A stretch of DNA of 64,000 nt from Lysinibacillus sphaericus (GCF_001629735.1 NZ_CP015224.1:2418001-2482000), one strand, 5' to 3'; positions 16,792-27,340 are shown, counted from the first letter of the stretch. Program-made: numbers and translations. Notes: generated by a model from the sequence alone, not told the origin.

Positions 16792-18060
16792 TTAGGATTG
16801 TTGTGATAAATAATTGACTAACTCTGAAAATGCAACCTTGTGCTGCTCACCAGATTCCATATGTTTCACAGCAGCCGCTTGCTCTTCAAGCTCTGTTTCA
16901 CCAAGGACAATTGTATACTTTGCCCCTAGACGGTCAGCTGATTTCATTTGGGCTTTCATTTTACGATCTAAATAATCCATCTCTGTTGCAAGGCCCTTTG
17001 CACGGAAAGTACTAGTTAACTCTACCGCCTTTTGCTTTGCATCCTCACCCATGGCAATAATATAAACGTCTAATCCAGAAGCCGTATCTAATTCAACACC
17101 TTCTGCTTCAAGTGCTAATAACAAACGTTCAATACTTAAAGCGAAACCAATACCAGGTACATCTGGACCGCCTATTTCTTGTACCAGACCATTGTATCGT
17201 CCACCACCACAAAGTGTTGTAATAGCTCCAAAGCCAGATGCCGTTGACATAATTTCGAATGTCGTATGGTTGTAATAATCCAGTCCTCTTACAAGATTTG
17301 GATCAACCACATACGTAATGCCGAGAGTATCTAAATATGATTTCACTTGAGCAAAATAAGCAGCCGATTCCTCTGTAAGGAACTCTGTTAATGCAGGAGC
17401 TGTTTTCATTAATGGGTGCTCACGATCCACCTTACAATCTAAAATTCGCAATGGGTTTTTTTGTAACCGATTTTGGCAATCTGAGCAAAACTCATGAATA
17501 TGTGGCTCAAAATGCTGTAATAAAGCTGTACGGTGCGTATCACGTGTTTCTTTATCACCCAGTGAATTGATCACTAATTTTAAATCCTTTAAGCCAGCTG
17601 ATTCATAGACATCCATTGCAAGAGCAATGACTTCTGCATCAATTGCAGGATCTGCTGAACCAATTGCCTCTACACCAAATTGAACAAATTGGCGATAGCG
17701 ACCAGCTTGTTGACGCTCATAGCGGAACATAGGTCCTAAATATGACAGCTTAACAGGTTGATCGGGAGCACCAAACATTTTATGTTCAACATATGCACGT
17801 ACAACACCAGCTGTATTTTCAGGACGTAGTGTTAATGAACGACCTCCACGATCCTCAAATGTATACATTTCTTTTTGGACAACATCCGTTGTTTCCCCTA
17901 CACCACGTGCAAATAAATCAGTCTGCTCGAAAATCGGTGTACGTATTTCGTTGTAGCGATAAACACGACAAATATCACGAATAATTGCTTCAACCTTCTG
18001 CCACTTTTCAGATTGGCCTGGCAAAATATCTTGTGTCCCTCTTGGCACTTTAAAACTCAT
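16792..18060 (-). CDS. hisS: Histidyl-tRNA synthetase
   Basis: Class II synthetase of 422 residues charging tRNA-His. The N-terminal P-R-G-T-Q-D-I is the family start, motif 2 is M-F-R-Y-E-R-Q near residue 110, the histidine-binding motif is L-V-R-G-L-D-Y-Y near 257, and a C-terminal anticodon-binding domain covers about 325-420. The ATG has GGAGGG upstream. A T-box leader with its own sigma-A promoter precedes it, so hisS and aspS are controlled by tRNA charging. Confidence 0.97.
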   Translation of the reverse strand: MSFKVPRGTQDILPGQSEKWQKVEAIIRDICRVYRYNEIRTPIFEQTDLFARGVGETTDVVQKEMYTFEDRGGRSLTLRPENTAGVVRAYVEHKMFGAPDQPVKLSYLGPMFRYERQQAGRYRQFVQFGVEAIGSADPAIDAEVIALAMDVYESAGLKDLKLVINSLGDKETRDTHRTALLQHFEPHIHEFCSDCQNRLQKNPLRILDCKVDREHPLMKTAPALTEFLTEESAAYFAQVKSYLDTLGITYVVDPNLVRGLDYYNHTTFEIMSTASGFGAITTLCGGGRYNGLVQEIGGPDVPGIGFALSIERLLLALEAEGVELDTASGLDVYIIAMGEDAKQKAVELTSTFRAKGLATEMDYLDRKMKAQMKSADRLGAKYTIVLGETELEEQAAAVKHMESGEQHKVAFSELVNYLSQQS

Positions 18061-18245
18061 GTAATTCCCTCCTATATTGATTGCCTATGATTTAGCCATT
18101 TTCTCGCCAAGTTTAGACGAGATTACGCCACATTTAAGACATTTTTATCGAGACTAAGCTGGTTTACCTCATGCAGAGCGAGTAGCGGACATTCTCATAC
18201 TGAGCACAAACCGGTTCATAAAAAGCATTCCATGTTTTTGGACAA

Positions 18246-18531
18246 CACAAAAAGCTCCCGTCACCTTGCCTATGCAAGGGACGAGAGCTGTATAAGCTTC
18301 CGCGGTTCCACCCTAGTTGACACAAAATTTTACATGTGTCCTCCTCGTAATCGGATAACGGCCGATTCCGTTTTTTCCTACTAGGCACTGCCTTTCAGAA
18401 AAAAGCCTCTCAAGTGTTATTCACGTCATACATTTTTGTAGGAAAGATTGCAGCCTAAGTCTTTCCCTCTCTGTTCCAATAGAGGTACACGCTACTTGCT
18501 TGGTCATAAGCGATTAATCATTTTTCGATTA
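18246..18531 (-). promoter_or_regulatory. T-box riboswitch of hisS-aspS
   Basis: The minus strand carries the T-box antiterminator core AGGGTGGAACCGCG (plus 18301-18314), followed by a strong terminator stem around CTCTCGTCCCTTGC/GCAAGGTGACGGGAG (plus 18247-18290) with a T run, and a long structured stem I upstream. The specifier region reads G-T-G-A-A-T-A-A-C-A-C-T-T: CAC (His) at plus 18414-18416 overlaps AAC (Asn), and a GAC (Asp) occurs at 18425-18427. Which triplet is read is not certain. The element and the promoter next to it fill the 620-bp gap between hisS and the amidase. Confidence 0.9.
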
Positions 18532-18537
18532 CCCTTT

Positions 18538-18566
18538 ATGTTAGTCACTAGCTAACCTAATGTCAA
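18538..18566 (-). promoter_or_regulatory. Sigma-A promoter of hisS-aspS
   Basis: Minus-strand TTGACA (18561-18566) and TAACAT (18538-18543) with 17-bp spacing, just upstream of the T-box. Confidence 0.8.
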
Positions 18567-18680
18567 CTATTTTTGTATTTTTCATCAGACAGTAACGAAA
18601 ATATTAAATTCCATTACCTTTTTACCACGAATTATTATACAAAAGCATGGTAAAATAGCACAAGGAATAGGAGGAATCTG

Positions 18681-20261
18681 ATGAGGACAAAAATTTTACA
18701 TAGTATTATCATCTTCGTACTAATAGTAACAATTGCGATTCCAAATAAGAACTTTATTCAAAATGCTTCCGCTGATACTAGTGATTTAAAAGTAGCAGGT
18801 ACGATTCTTCATTTACGTGAGGGTCCTGGATTGTCTTATCCAATTATTACAACTTTAGAAGAAGGTGATCCTTTAACTTCAATTGATCGTGAAGGTGATT
18901 GGATACAAGTAAAAGCAGGTAGCTATGAAGGCTGGGTAGCATCCTGGCTAACTGCCTCTACAAGCACTCAAAAAACCATTGATAAAACTGTTATTTCACA
19001 GGTTGACCGTTTAAATATTCGCACTGATCCAGATATTTCTTCAGCTGTTCTTGGACAGCTTTCTACGGGTAACCAAGCTAACCTTATAGAGGAAAATAAT
19101 GAATGGGCAAAAATTGATTGGAATGGACAATCCGGTTGGGTCTCTAAGGATTATGTGACGATTAACGACAGTCCTAAAAAAGAAACCAAGCCAAAAGAGG
19201 ATTCTGTAGAGGTTTCTACAACAACTACTCCTGTTAATAAAGATACAACCTTTACTATTTTGGTGGATGCACTGAATGTTCGTAAAAAACCTGACTTGAA
19301 TGCCAAAAAAATTGGCACAGTTACTAAAGGACAGGCTTATAAAGTCCTTGCGCATGAGCACAATTGGGTACAAATTCAGTACAATGATAAAAAAGCTGGA
19401 TGGGTCTATAGTTTTTACGGAACTTTTTCAAATAAAGTAAAGAGTACATCTAAATCGTCCTCTTCAAAAGATTTAGAATCCGTTACCATTATTTATAATG
19501 GGACAAACTTGCGAACTGATGCGTCAACTGCAGCTGAAGTTATCGAACGAGTAGATGCTGGTAAAACCTATCCAATCGTCGGCGTAAAAAATGATTTTTA
19601 CGAAATTCAATTAGACAAAGAAACAGCGTTTGTTGCGAATTGGGTTGTCACAACGAGCTCCAATAAAACTTCCATCCCACAAAAGGATCCACAAGAACCT
19701 CGTAAAAAAGGAACATTAAATGGATTAACCATTGTTGTAGATGCTGGACATGGGGGCAATGACCATGGGACAACAGGTCAACGAGGAACAGAAGAAAAAG
19801 GAATTACTTTGAAAACAGCCACTCTCCTTGCTTCTAAGCTAAGTGCAGCAGGTGCCAATGTTGTTATGACAAGAGAGTCGGACGAATATGTGGCATTACG
19901 AAAGCGAGTCTCAATTGCCCATCAGTATGAGGCAGACGCCTTTATTAGTCTTCATTATGATGCAACAGATGATAGTTCTATTAACGGCTTCACGTCTTAT
20001 TATATGAATAGTAATCAAAAAGGGCTTGCAGAGGCAATACACGATGGACTTTCGAGTAAAATTGATTTGAGAGATCGTGGAACCCAACAAGGCAACTACT
20101 TAGTGCTACGTGAAAATCGACAAAAGGCCGTGCTTATTGAATTAGGTTACTTAAGTAATGCTAGTGAAGAGCGTTCCATCACCACGGCTAAATTCCGTGA
20201 GCAGGCTACTCTTGGAATATATCAAGGCATCTTAAATTATTTTAATGCGAATGAAGAATAA
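18681..20261 (+). CDS. Secreted N-acetylmuramoyl-L-alanine amidase with four SH3b domains
   Basis: Predicted exported cell-wall hydrolase of 526 residues. A signal peptide covers about 1-31 (cleavage near A-S-A). Four bacterial SH3 repeats follow at about 35-92, 104-160, 188-246 and 270-325, each with an L-x-x-R-x-x-P/A core. A C-terminal Amidase_3 zinc domain spans about 347-522, with H in D-A-G-H-G-G, E in G-T-E-E-K-G, H in S-L-H-Y-D-A and catalytic E in L-I-E-L-G-Y-L. It cuts the bond between MurNAc and L-Ala. The position beside hisS and dtd corresponds to Bacillus yrvJ. An AGGAGG site precedes the ATG; a strong terminator follows. Confidence 0.94.
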   Translation: MRTKILHSIIIFVLIVTIAIPNKNFIQNASADTSDLKVAGTILHLREGPGLSYPIITTLEEGDPLTSIDREGDWIQVKAGSYEGWVASWLTASTSTQKTIDKTVISQVDRLNIRTDPDISSAVLGQLSTGNQANLIEENNEWAKIDWNGQSGWVSKDYVTINDSPKKETKPKEDSVEVSTTTTPVNKDTTFTILVDALNVRKKPDLNAKKIGTVTKGQAYKVLAHEHNWVQIQYNDKKAGWVYSFYGTFSNKVKSTSKSSSSKDLESVTIIYNGTNLRTDASTAAEVIERVDAGKTYPIVGVKNDFYEIQLDKETAFVANWVVTTSSNKTSIPQKDPQEPRKKGTLNGLTIVVDAGHGGNDHGTTGQRGTEEKGITLKTATLLASKLSAAGANVVMTRESDEYVALRKRVSIAHQYEADAFISLHYDATDDSSINGFTSYYMNSNQKGLAEAIHDGLSSKIDLRDRGTQQGNYLVLRENRQKAVLIELGYLSNASEERSITTAKFREQATLGIYQGILNYFNANEE

Positions 20262-20264
20262 TAC

Positions 20265-20300
20265 AAAAAGCTGTGGAATGATCTTTTCCACAGCTTTTTT
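20265..20300. terminator. Bidirectional terminator
   Basis: AAAAAGCTGTGGAA pairs with TTCCACAGCTTTTT across a short loop. A and T tracts on both sides serve the amidase gene (plus) and the converging YfcC gene (minus). Confidence 0.92.
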
Positions 20301-20306
20301 CATATT

Positions 20307-21713
20307 TTAAGAAATACCTAATGCTACTGCAGCTATTAATGCTAAACATGCAATTATTGCCCAGCCAAGTATCATCTTCCAAATGAATTTAATCCACTTT
20401 TCATATGGAATACCTGCTACAGCTAAATAGGCCATTAACGCAGATGAAGTAGGAATAATTGAGTTTGTTAATGAATCTCCATACTGGAAAGCTAAGACTG
20501 CAACTTGTCGTTCTAATCCTAATAAATCAGTAATCGGAATCATGATTGGCATAGTGGCTGCCGCCTGTCCACTACCAGATGATATAAATAAATTCAAAAG
20601 GGCCTGAATAAACAACATACCGATTGCACTAATAGCATGCGGTAAATGCCCGATTGTCTCGGATGCTGCATAAACAATCGTATCAATGATTTTCCCTTGC
20701 TCTAAAACGACTGTAATAGCACGTGCAAAGCCTACAATAAGAGCACCAAACGTTACTGCCTTTGCCCCATCAATAAAGGAGTCGAAAATAGTGCCAGGCT
20801 TTAAACCGCCAATTAGTCCTGCAATTAAGCCCATAATTAAAAATGAAGCCGTTAATTGTGTTAAAAACCAATCCCAATTAAACACACCATAAATATTAAA
20901 TCCAATGCCACATGCCATGACAATAAATACTAGCTTATGTTTCCCTGTTAATGAAGGAATGTCGATTTTAGACACATTAGACTTTGCCTGTTGTTCAATC
21001 TCATAAATCACACTTGCTTGAGGATTCTTTTTTACCTTAAAAGCATAGCGAGATACATAGAAAATAGCAAAACTTAATACAAAAATATAGACAACTGCAC
21101 GGAAACCAATCCCCGAGAATAAAGGGACATCTGCTAATGACTGCGCAACACCAACCGTAAAGGGATTAAGCATTCCACCAAAAAATCCACTGGCTGCTCC
21201 TAGTGTAATCATGGCAGTTCCTGTTACCGCATCAAAGCCCATAGCACGAGCAATTGCTACGCCAATCGGTACGAAAATAATCGTTTCTTCTGCCATCCCC
21301 ATTGTAAAACCACCAACAGAGAATAGAATCATAGATAATGGAATTAATAGCTTCTCTCTACCCTCTAATGCTTTTACACCTTTATAAACACCAGCCTCGA
21401 TAGCACCTGTCGAACGAATAATACCAAATACACCACTAACTAAGAAAATATAGAAGATAATTTGGGCACCTTTTTCAAGTCCCATCGGTATAGCTGTAAA
21501 CATTTCAAAAATAGAGACTGGATTACTGTCAATATGATGATAGCTCCCATCCACAACAAGCATACGTCCTTCTGGATCTTCTACTCGGTCAAACTCACCT
21601 GCTGGAATAATATAGCTTGCAATACCTGCTAGAAAAATAATAGCAAAAATAATCGTATATGTATGAGGTACTTTCAGCCAACTCTTCTTTTTTACACGCT
21701 GTTCATTTTCCAA
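20307..21713 (-). CDS. YfcC-family membrane transporter
   Basis: Integral membrane protein of 468 residues with about 12 hydrophobic segments and the features of the YfcC/COG1288 family (ion transporter superfamily, relatives of arginine/ornithine and C4-dicarboxylate carriers). A basic N-terminus precedes the first helix; motifs such as G-M-A-E-E-T-I near residue 138 and S-G-S-G-Q-A-A-A-T-M-P near 380 are family-typical. The substrate is not deducible; amino acids, peptides or carboxylates are possible. It lies 142 bp after an unusual regulator on the same strand, which may control it. Confidence 0.82.
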   Translation of the reverse strand: MENEQRVKKKSWLKVPHTYTIIFAIIFLAGIASYIIPAGEFDRVEDPEGRMLVVDGSYHHIDSNPVSIFEMFTAIPMGLEKGAQIIFYIFLVSGVFGIIRSTGAIEAGVYKGVKALEGREKLLIPLSMILFSVGGFTMGMAEETIIFVPIGVAIARAMGFDAVTGTAMITLGAASGFFGGMLNPFTVGVAQSLADVPLFSGIGFRAVVYIFVLSFAIFYVSRYAFKVKKNPQASVIYEIEQQAKSNVSKIDIPSLTGKHKLVFIVMACGIGFNIYGVFNWDWFLTQLTASFLIMGLIAGLIGGLKPGTIFDSFIDGAKAVTFGALIVGFARAITVVLEQGKIIDTIVYAASETIGHLPHAISAIGMLFIQALLNLFISSGSGQAAATMPIMIPITDLLGLERQVAVLAFQYGDSLTNSIIPTSSALMAYLAVAGIPYEKWIKFIWKMILGWAIIACLALIAAVALGIS

Positions 21714-21737
21714 AATATCACCAACCTATTGATAGAC

Positions 21738-21762
21738 TTTGACATTAGCAAACTCTGTCAAA
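21738..21762. promoter_or_regulatory. Inverted repeat upstream of the YfcC gene
   Basis: TTTGACA (21738-21744) and TGTCAAA (21756-21762) form a 7-bp inverted repeat with an 11-bp gap, between the regulator gene and the transporter. A possible operator for the adjacent regulator. Confidence 0.4.
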
Positions 21763-21855
21763 AATCCCCCCTCACCTAATGTCGCTATATGTCGTTAATT
21801 GAAAATAAATATACATTAGTTCAAATTTATTGTAAAGTGTTAATTTTCTATTATT

Positions 21856-23163
21856 TCAGATTTCCCATTTTGTCGTTGCCTTATAGAGCTTTCTTGGACG
21901 CCCTTTATGATAAGGGTGCTCCTCCCCTGCAAATGTAAAATAGTTCTGTTCCATTAAACGATTAATTATCCGTTCAGCAGATCTACGTGACAGATTCATA
22001 TAGTCTGCTAATTCAGCAGCGGAAAATGGGCGATTATTTGTTACCAACATGAATTGCTTCATAACATTAATATTTTTAGCACTCATTTTCACTTTTTCTG
22101 CAATCTCTAAAATATTTTTATTATTAGTACTTAAAGCTACGTTATTATTATTTTCAAATAATGGTCCATGTAATCGATTATGTTCATCCACCAAGCACAT
22201 TACTGTAGAGGTCTCGCTATATTTGGTTGTAAAAAACAAAGCCTGGGATGAATGCGCTTCTGCCTCATGCAGCGAATAACCATAGCCCACTCCCACTCTG
22301 AAAAAAGTGGCAAATTGCTCTTCAAGCTGTTCCTTTAGGGAGCATAAATACGAAGGTTCAAGTTTTTCAATTACCCCTCTAGTTGAAATAATTAAATAAG
22401 GCTCGTGCTGTGCTGGCATGACCTTTGCCTGTAACCGATCGCTTAATGTTTCTAAAGTACTTAGAAATACAGGATGCAGGTGAGATAAATTTTCTTGGCT
22501 ATAAATAGAGACAACAGCAATTTGCGAGGACGCCAATAATTGATGATGATACGCGTCTAGGGCTCTTGTAATGGCTGCTGTAAACGTTTGTTTACTTTCA
22601 ACCATATACTTCGCAGGTATTCCTAATTGCTGTAGCTCTATAAAAACAGCGTGAAGGCTAGTAAGAGCTAATCTAGTCTTTCCAGCTTCATATAACTCCT
22701 TATGATAATGGACATAATCAGCCATACTCAAATCTGCTATTTTTTCCGGTTTTTCATGGACCCATGCATAATCTTTTACATACACACCTGTAGATGCAAT
22801 ACCTGCCTGCTTCATCACTTGATAAAAGCTATCCTTTTTAGGCAAATCTATCGACAATTCGCTCAGTTCTATTCGTTCATGATGGTGTAGAGATAATAAC
22901 GAAAGGGCTAATGACAATTCATCAAAAGGGAGATATGTCGCCTGTATAGAATACGCCTTTATTTTTTCATAGCAGTAGTAATAGGGAATAGAGCCAGCAA
23001 ATAATACCATATCCGATTGCGATGCCGCTGTGTCCATCAAGTCCACACACTGTTCAGGGTGCGTGTATGGAAAATGAATAAATTGTACTTGAGGAAATGC
23101 TGTAAAATGCTCATTTATATTATTCCAAAAAAACAAAGAACCTAAAATCGCTATTGTTTGCAT
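21856..23163 (-). CDS. Putative transcriptional regulator with C-terminal winged helix
   Basis: Protein of 435 residues. The C-terminal 70 residues form a clear helix-turn-helix (F-S-A-A-E-L-A-D-Y-M-N-L-S-R-R-S-A-E-R) followed by a wing (K-G-R-P-R-K-L). The long N-terminal part is not one I can name. Around residues 280-320, R-V-G-V-G-Y-G-Y-S-L-H-E-A-E resembles the degenerate GGDEF/cyclase-like middle domain found in some Firmicutes regulators. The frame opens 16 codons earlier; the ATG at 23161-23163 is chosen because GAGAGG lies 9 nt upstream. It precedes the YfcC transporter and probably senses that transporter's substrate (inference). Confidence 0.72.
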   Translation of the reverse strand: MQTIAILGSLFFWNNINEHFTAFPQVQFIHFPYTHPEQCVDLMDTAASQSDMVLFAGSIPYYYCYEKIKAYSIQATYLPFDELSLALSLLSLHHHERIELSELSIDLPKKDSFYQVMKQAGIASTGVYVKDYAWVHEKPEKIADLSMADYVHYHKELYEAGKTRLALTSLHAVFIELQQLGIPAKYMVESKQTFTAAITRALDAYHHQLLASSQIAVVSIYSQENLSHLHPVFLSTLETLSDRLQAKVMPAQHEPYLIISTRGVIEKLEPSYLCSLKEQLEEQFATFFRVGVGYGYSLHEAEAHSSQALFFTTKYSETSTVMCLVDEHNRLHGPLFENNNNVALSTNNKNILEIAEKVKMSAKNINVMKQFMLVTNNRPFSAAELADYMNLSRRSAERIINRLMEQNYFTFAGEEHPYHKGRPRKLYKATTKWEI

Positions 23164-23229
23164 AATTTTCAACCTCTCTAATAAATCGAATTTTCTAATA
23201 ATTAAACTCATTCATTATAACGTAAATAA

Positions 23230-23260
23230 ATAAAAAAGAACCTTCCATCAACGAAGGTTC
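23230..23260 (-). terminator. Terminator of the DUF2642 gene
   Basis: GAACCTTC/GAAGGTTC 8-bp stem with a T run on the minus strand, directly after the stop codon. Confidence 0.88.
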
Positions 23261-23268
23261 ACACATAC

Positions 23269-23484
23269 TCATTTTGTTGTTGTTTCCAATGTAACCCATA
23301 CAATTTCCTCCAACTGTATGAAGAAAGGTGTACGACTAATCTCTAAAATAATATGGTCAGGTAATATGGATAATAAAATACCTGTTTGAATATTTTTTTC
23401 TGTTTGCACTACAATAGCCTGACCAATCATCATTTTAAGAGTTTCGTATAAATATGGATTGGATATACTTCCTGTCTGCGCCAT
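23269..23484 (-). CDS. DUF2642 (YuzF-like) small protein
   Basis: Protein of 71 residues resembling Bacillus YuzF and other DUF2642 proteins: L-K-M-M-I-G-Q-A-I-V-V-Q-T, then P-D-H-I-I-L-E and the C-terminal F-F-I-Q-L-E-E-I-V-W-V, which look like a small Sm-like beta barrel. Function is unknown; several relatives are spore-associated. The frame opens 11 codons earlier, but AGGAGGG lies inside that stretch, so the ATG at 23482-23484 is chosen. It has its own terminator and lies beside dtd on the same strand. Confidence 0.75.
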   Translation of the reverse strand: MAQTGSISNPYLYETLKMMIGQAIVVQTEKNIQTGILLSILPDHIILEISRTPFFIQLEEIVWVTLETTTK

Positions 23485-23555
23485 GTACTTGACACTCCCT
23501 CCTATAAAACTAACCATACTCTTTAGTATATGAAGGAATTATAGGAAATGTACCA

Positions 23556-23996
23556 TTATTTTGACTCTAGAAGTATTGTCACTGGACCATCATTAATGAG
23601 AGCAACATCCATCATTGCACCAAAAATGCCTGTCTCCACATGTAAACCGTGTTCACGTAATGCTTGGTTAAAAGCTTCCCACAGCGGTTCTGCTACTTCT
23701 GGTCTTGCAGCACTTGTGAAACTTGGACGATTTCCCTTTTTTGCATCCCCATATAACGTAAATTGCGAGACGGATAAAATAGCGCCACCCTGCTCTAAAA
23801 TAGAATGATTCATTTTTCCATCAGCATCTTCCCAAAGGCGTAAATTGGCTACTTTTTTTGCTAAGTAAGCGACATCTTCCTGAGTATCTTCATGTGTAAT
23901 ACCAACTAGAAGAACGTAGCCACTATCAATGGCTCCTGTGACAGTTCCGTCAACTGTAACAGAAGCTGCTTTACTACGCTGTAATACTACCTTCAT
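23556..23996 (-). CDS. dtd: D-aminoacyl-tRNA deacylase
   Basis: Protein of 146 residues that hydrolyses D-aminoacyl-tRNA and glycyl-tRNA-Ala, recycling mischarged tRNA. The family motifs S-V-S-Q-F-T-L-Y near residue 77 and the cross-subunit G-P-V-T-I near 137 are intact, as is the N-terminal M-K-V-V-L-Q-R. It lies 27 bp after rel, the usual rel-dtd pair in Bacillales. Confidence 0.96.
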
Positions 23997-24023
23997 TTCA
24001 ATAACCCCAATTCTAACTGTTGC

Positions 24024-26219
24024 TTAATTGATAACTCGTTGTACCGAATAAATATCAGGTGTTTGTTTAATTCGCTCTACTACCTTATGCAAATGCGAAA
24101 TATTTGAAATAGAGATTGTTAAATGAATCGTGGCCATTTTATCACGATCAGCCCGGCCACTTACCGCTAAAATATTAGTTTTAGTTTCACTAACAATTTG
24201 CATAATCTCATTTAGAATACCAGGTCGATCAAAAGCAGAAACCTCAATATCTACTGGGTATTCCTTTTTCTCAGGGATAACACCATGCTCCCACTCGACC
24301 TCTATTAAACGCTCCTGCTCATCCTCAATTTGAATATTAGGACAGTCGGCACGATGCACTGATACGCCACGACCTTTTGTAATAAAGCCAACAATATCAT
24401 CTCCTGGAACAGGCGTACAGCAGCGTGAAAGTCGAATGAGCATATTATCAATACCCTTAACAATGACACCTGATTCCGTACGTTTTTGGGGAATCGGATT
24501 TTTCATTTTTTGTTCGATTTTTTCTAAGGCTTCTTCCTGTTCACGCTCTTTTCGGCGTTTTTCAGCTAAACGATTAACAACCTGTTGTGCCGTTATGCCG
24601 CTTACACCAACAGCAGCATATAAGTCCTCTTCATTTGTATAATTAAACTTATCACATACTCGTTTGAGATTTTCTGCAGACATTGTTTCCTTTAAATCGA
24701 AATCCTGCGAACGGATTTCTTTTTCAATCATCTCTTTACCTTTGACAATGTTCTCCTCACGCAAGTGTCGTTTAAAAAATTGCTTAATTTTATTTTTTGC
24801 CTGTGAGGATTGTGCTATCTTCAGCCAATCTCTGCTTGGCCCAAAGGATTGTTTAGATGTAAGTATTTCAATGATGTCTCCCGTTTTCAGCGGTGTATCA
24901 AGCGGTACCATTTTGCCATTAATTTTTGCTCCTATTGTACGATTCCCAACCTCAGAATGGACACGATAGGCGAAATCGATTGGCACTGAACCAGCAGGTA
25001 ATTCAATGACGTCACCTTCAGGTGTAAAGACATAAACCATATCAGAAAACAGATCAAATTTTAAGGATTCCATGAACTCTTCAGCGTTGGAAGACTCATT
25101 TTGAAATTCTAATATTTCACGGAACCATGTTAATTTTTGATCAACATTTTGTTTTTGATGGTCAGCCTTTTTCCCCTCTTTATACGCCCAGTGTGCCGCA
25201 ATCCCGTACTCAGCAATCTTATGCATTTCCTTCGTACGAATCTGTACCTCTAACGGATCCCCATATGGACCAATAACGGTTGTGTGTAATGATTGATATA
25301 GGTTTTGTTTTGGCATAGCAATATAATCTTTAAAACGACCTGGCATTGGCTTCCACAGCGTATGCACAATCCCTAATACGGCATAGCAATCTTTAATACT
25401 ATCGACCAATACACGAATGGCTAATAAATCATAAATTTCATTAAATTGTTTTTTTTGTAGCACCATTTTTCGATAAATACTGTAAATATGCTTTGGACGT
25501 CCATATACATCTGCATCAATTTCAACTTCATTCAGCTGTGATTTCATCTCAGCCATGACATTGTCCAAATATGCTTCACGCTCATCTCGCTTTTTCTTCA
25601 TCAAACTGACAATACGATAATATTGCTGTGGGTTTAAATAGCGAAGAGCTGTATCTTCAAGCTCCCATTTAACAGTCGATATTCCAAGACGATGTGCAAG
25701 CGGTGCAAAAATTTCTAATGTTTCTTTCGAAATACGTCTTTGCTTTTCGGCAGGCAAATGCTTTAGCGTACGCATATTGTGAAGACGGTCTGCTAGCTTT
25801 ATTAAAATGACACGGATGTCCTGCGCCATGGCTACAAACATTTTTCGATGATTTTCTGCTTGCTGCGCCTCTTTTGATAAATATTTAATTTTCCCTAATT
25901 TTGTAACTCCGTCCACAAGTACCGCTACTTCTTCGCCAAATTCCCGTACCAAATCATCCCGCGTAAAATCTGTATCTTCGACAACATCATGTAAAAAACC
26001 TGCCGCTACAGTTTCTGGGTCCATTTGTAATTCAGCTAGAATACCCGCTACTTGTACTGGGTGAATAATATACGGTTCACCAGAGCTACGGAATTGCTCA
26101 ATATGGGCATCCCTTGCTAATTCATATGCTTTTTTCACGAATGCGACATTTTCATCATTCATGTAGGATTTGACTAACTCAAAAACGTCCTCAGGAGTCA
26201 AAATTTGCTCTTTCGCCAT
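24024..26219 (-). CDS. rel: Bifunctional (p)ppGpp synthetase/hydrolase Rel
   Basis: Stringent-response enzyme of 731 residues. In order: HD hydrolase domain (about 25-200; H-D-V-V-E-D-T near 77 and R-L-H-N-M-R near 143), synthetase domain (about 210-350; [10 protein letters not shown] near 240), TGS domain (about 390-450), a helical/zinc-finger-like region with C-C-T-P, and a C-terminal ACT domain (about 655-730). Both active sites keep their key residues, so it should make and degrade (p)ppGpp. In Bacillus it follows apt directly; here psuK-psuG and an MFS/MarR pair separate them. Confidence 0.96.
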   Translation of the reverse strand: MAKEQILTPEDVFELVKSYMNDENVAFVKKAYELARDAHIEQFRSSGEPYIIHPVQVAGILAELQMDPETVAAGFLHDVVEDTDFTRDDLVREFGEEVAVLVDGVTKLGKIKYLSKEAQQAENHRKMFVAMAQDIRVILIKLADRLHNMRTLKHLPAEKQRRISKETLEIFAPLAHRLGISTVKWELEDTALRYLNPQQYYRIVSLMKKKRDEREAYLDNVMAEMKSQLNEVEIDADVYGRPKHIYSIYRKMVLQKKQFNEIYDLLAIRVLVDSIKDCYAVLGIVHTLWKPMPGRFKDYIAMPKQNLYQSLHTTVIGPYGDPLEVQIRTKEMHKIAEYGIAAHWAYKEGKKADHQKQNVDQKLTWFREILEFQNESSNAEEFMESLKFDLFSDMVYVFTPEGDVIELPAGSVPIDFAYRVHSEVGNRTIGAKINGKMVPLDTPLKTGDIIEILTSKQSFGPSRDWLKIAQSSQAKNKIKQFFKRHLREENIVKGKEMIEKEIRSQDFDLKETMSAENLKRVCDKFNYTNEEDLYAAVGVSGITAQQVVNRLAEKRRKEREQEEALEKIEQKMKNPIPQKRTESGVIVKGIDNMLIRLSRCCTPVPGDDIVGFITKGRGVSVHRADCPNIQIEDEQERLIEVEWEHGVIPEKKEYPVDIEVSAFDRPGILNEIMQIVSETKTNILAVSGRADRDKMATIHLTISISNISHLHKVVERIKQTPDIYSVQRVIN

Positions 26220-26369
26220 AACATGTCCACCTTGCTCGTCAAATTTTTCAGATTAGATATAAACTTAATTGTATAAAATTTTGTAGCCCATTGTAAAGAG
26301 ACTGTGTCATTTAGTTTAGTTAATCTCGTGAACAGTATTAAAAATGGAAAATATATTCTCCTTTTTAAT

Positions 26370-26409
26370 GAAAAAGACCCTTTGCGACATGATGTCACAA
26401 AGAGTCTTT
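26370..26409 (-). terminator. Terminator of psuG
   Basis: Minus-strand AGACTCTTTGTGAC pairs with GTCGCAAAGGGTCT (with wobble pairs), followed by a T run. Confidence 0.85.
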
Positions 26410-26424
26410 GTTTCGACAAAGGAA

Positions 26425-27339
26425 TTAGTGTAATTGATTGAAAGCTACAGCAATTTTTGCGCCCACTACTGCATTGTTTTTCACTAATGCAATATTCGCA
26501 TCAAGGCTTTTACCTTCTGTTAATTCTTTTACTTTACCTAGTAGGAATGGTGTCACGTTTTTACCTTGAATACCATTCTCTTCAGCTTCAACTAAAGCTT
26601 TTTCAATTATATTCGTAATAAATCCATGCTCTAAAGCTTCTGCTTCAGGGATTGGGTTAGCAATAACTGCTCCTCCTTTTAAACCTAATTGCCATTTTGC
26701 ACTTAGCATTTCGGCAATTTCTTCTGGTGTATCAAGCTGGAAGTTTACATCAAAACCACTTTGACGTGTGTAGAATGCTGGTAATTCATCTGTACCATAG
26801 CCAACTACAGGTACACCTTTTGTTTCGAGGTATTCTAATGTAAGGCCGATATCTAAAATAGATTTTGCACCAGCACAAATGACAGCAACATTTGTTTGAG
26901 CTAATTCTTCTAAGTCAGCAGAGACATCCATTGTCGTTTCAGCCCCACGGTGAACACCGCCAATACCACCTGTGACAAAGATCTCAATGCCTGCTAGCTC
27001 TGCACAGATCATTGTAGCTGCAACTGTTGTCGCTCCAAGTTTTTTTGTCGCAAGTAGGTAGCCAAGGTCACGACGTGAAGCTTTAGCAACACCTTGTGCG
27101 TTCCCAAACATTTCAAGCTCTTCATCTGATAAACCAATTTTAATTTTCCCATCAATTAACGCAATTGTTGCAGGTACGGCACCATTATCACGAATAATTT
27201 GCTCAACTTCACGGGCAGTTTGTACGTTTTGTGGGTATGGCATACCGTGTGAAATAATTGTTGATTCTAAAGCTACGATTGGTAAACCCTTTGCTTGTCC
27301 TGCTTTTACTTCTTCTGATAATACGATGAATTCTTTCAT
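26425..27339 (-). CDS. psuG: Pseudouridine-5'-phosphate glycosidase
   Basis: Enzyme of 304 residues that splits pseudouridine 5'-phosphate into uracil and ribose 5-phosphate. The family start [17 protein letters not shown] is intact near residue 20, as are the K-A-S-R-R-D segment and the [12 protein letters not shown] motif near 125. The start at ATG 27337-27339 is chosen over one seven codons earlier because GGAGG lies 9 nt upstream. It begins 1 nt after the psuK stop, with its binding site inside psuK, so the two are translationally coupled. Confidence 0.95.
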   Translation of the reverse strand: MKEFIVLSEEVKAGQAKGLPIVALESTIISHGMPYPQNVQTAREVEQIIRDNGAVPATIALIDGKIKIGLSDEELEMFGNAQGVAKASRRDLGYLLATKKLGATTVAATMICAELAGIEIFVTGGIGGVHRGAETTMDVSADLEELAQTNVAVICAGAKSILDIGLTLEYLETKGVPVVGYGTDELPAFYTRQSGFDVNFQLDTPEEIAEMLSAKWQLGLKGGAVIANPIPEAEALEHGFITNIIEKALVEAEENGIQGKNVTPFLLGKVKELTEGKSLDANIALVKNNAVVGAKIAVAFNQLH

Positions 27340-27340
27340 A

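Noticed and set aside
18164-18388. 74-codon minus-strand open frame upstream of hisS
   Set aside because: It lies entirely within the hisS leader and T-box and uses the terminator and antiterminator as codons. No ribosome binding site.
26198-26419. 73-codon minus-strand frame upstream of rel
   Set aside because: It covers the psuG terminator hairpin, has no conserved features and is better explained as non-coding.
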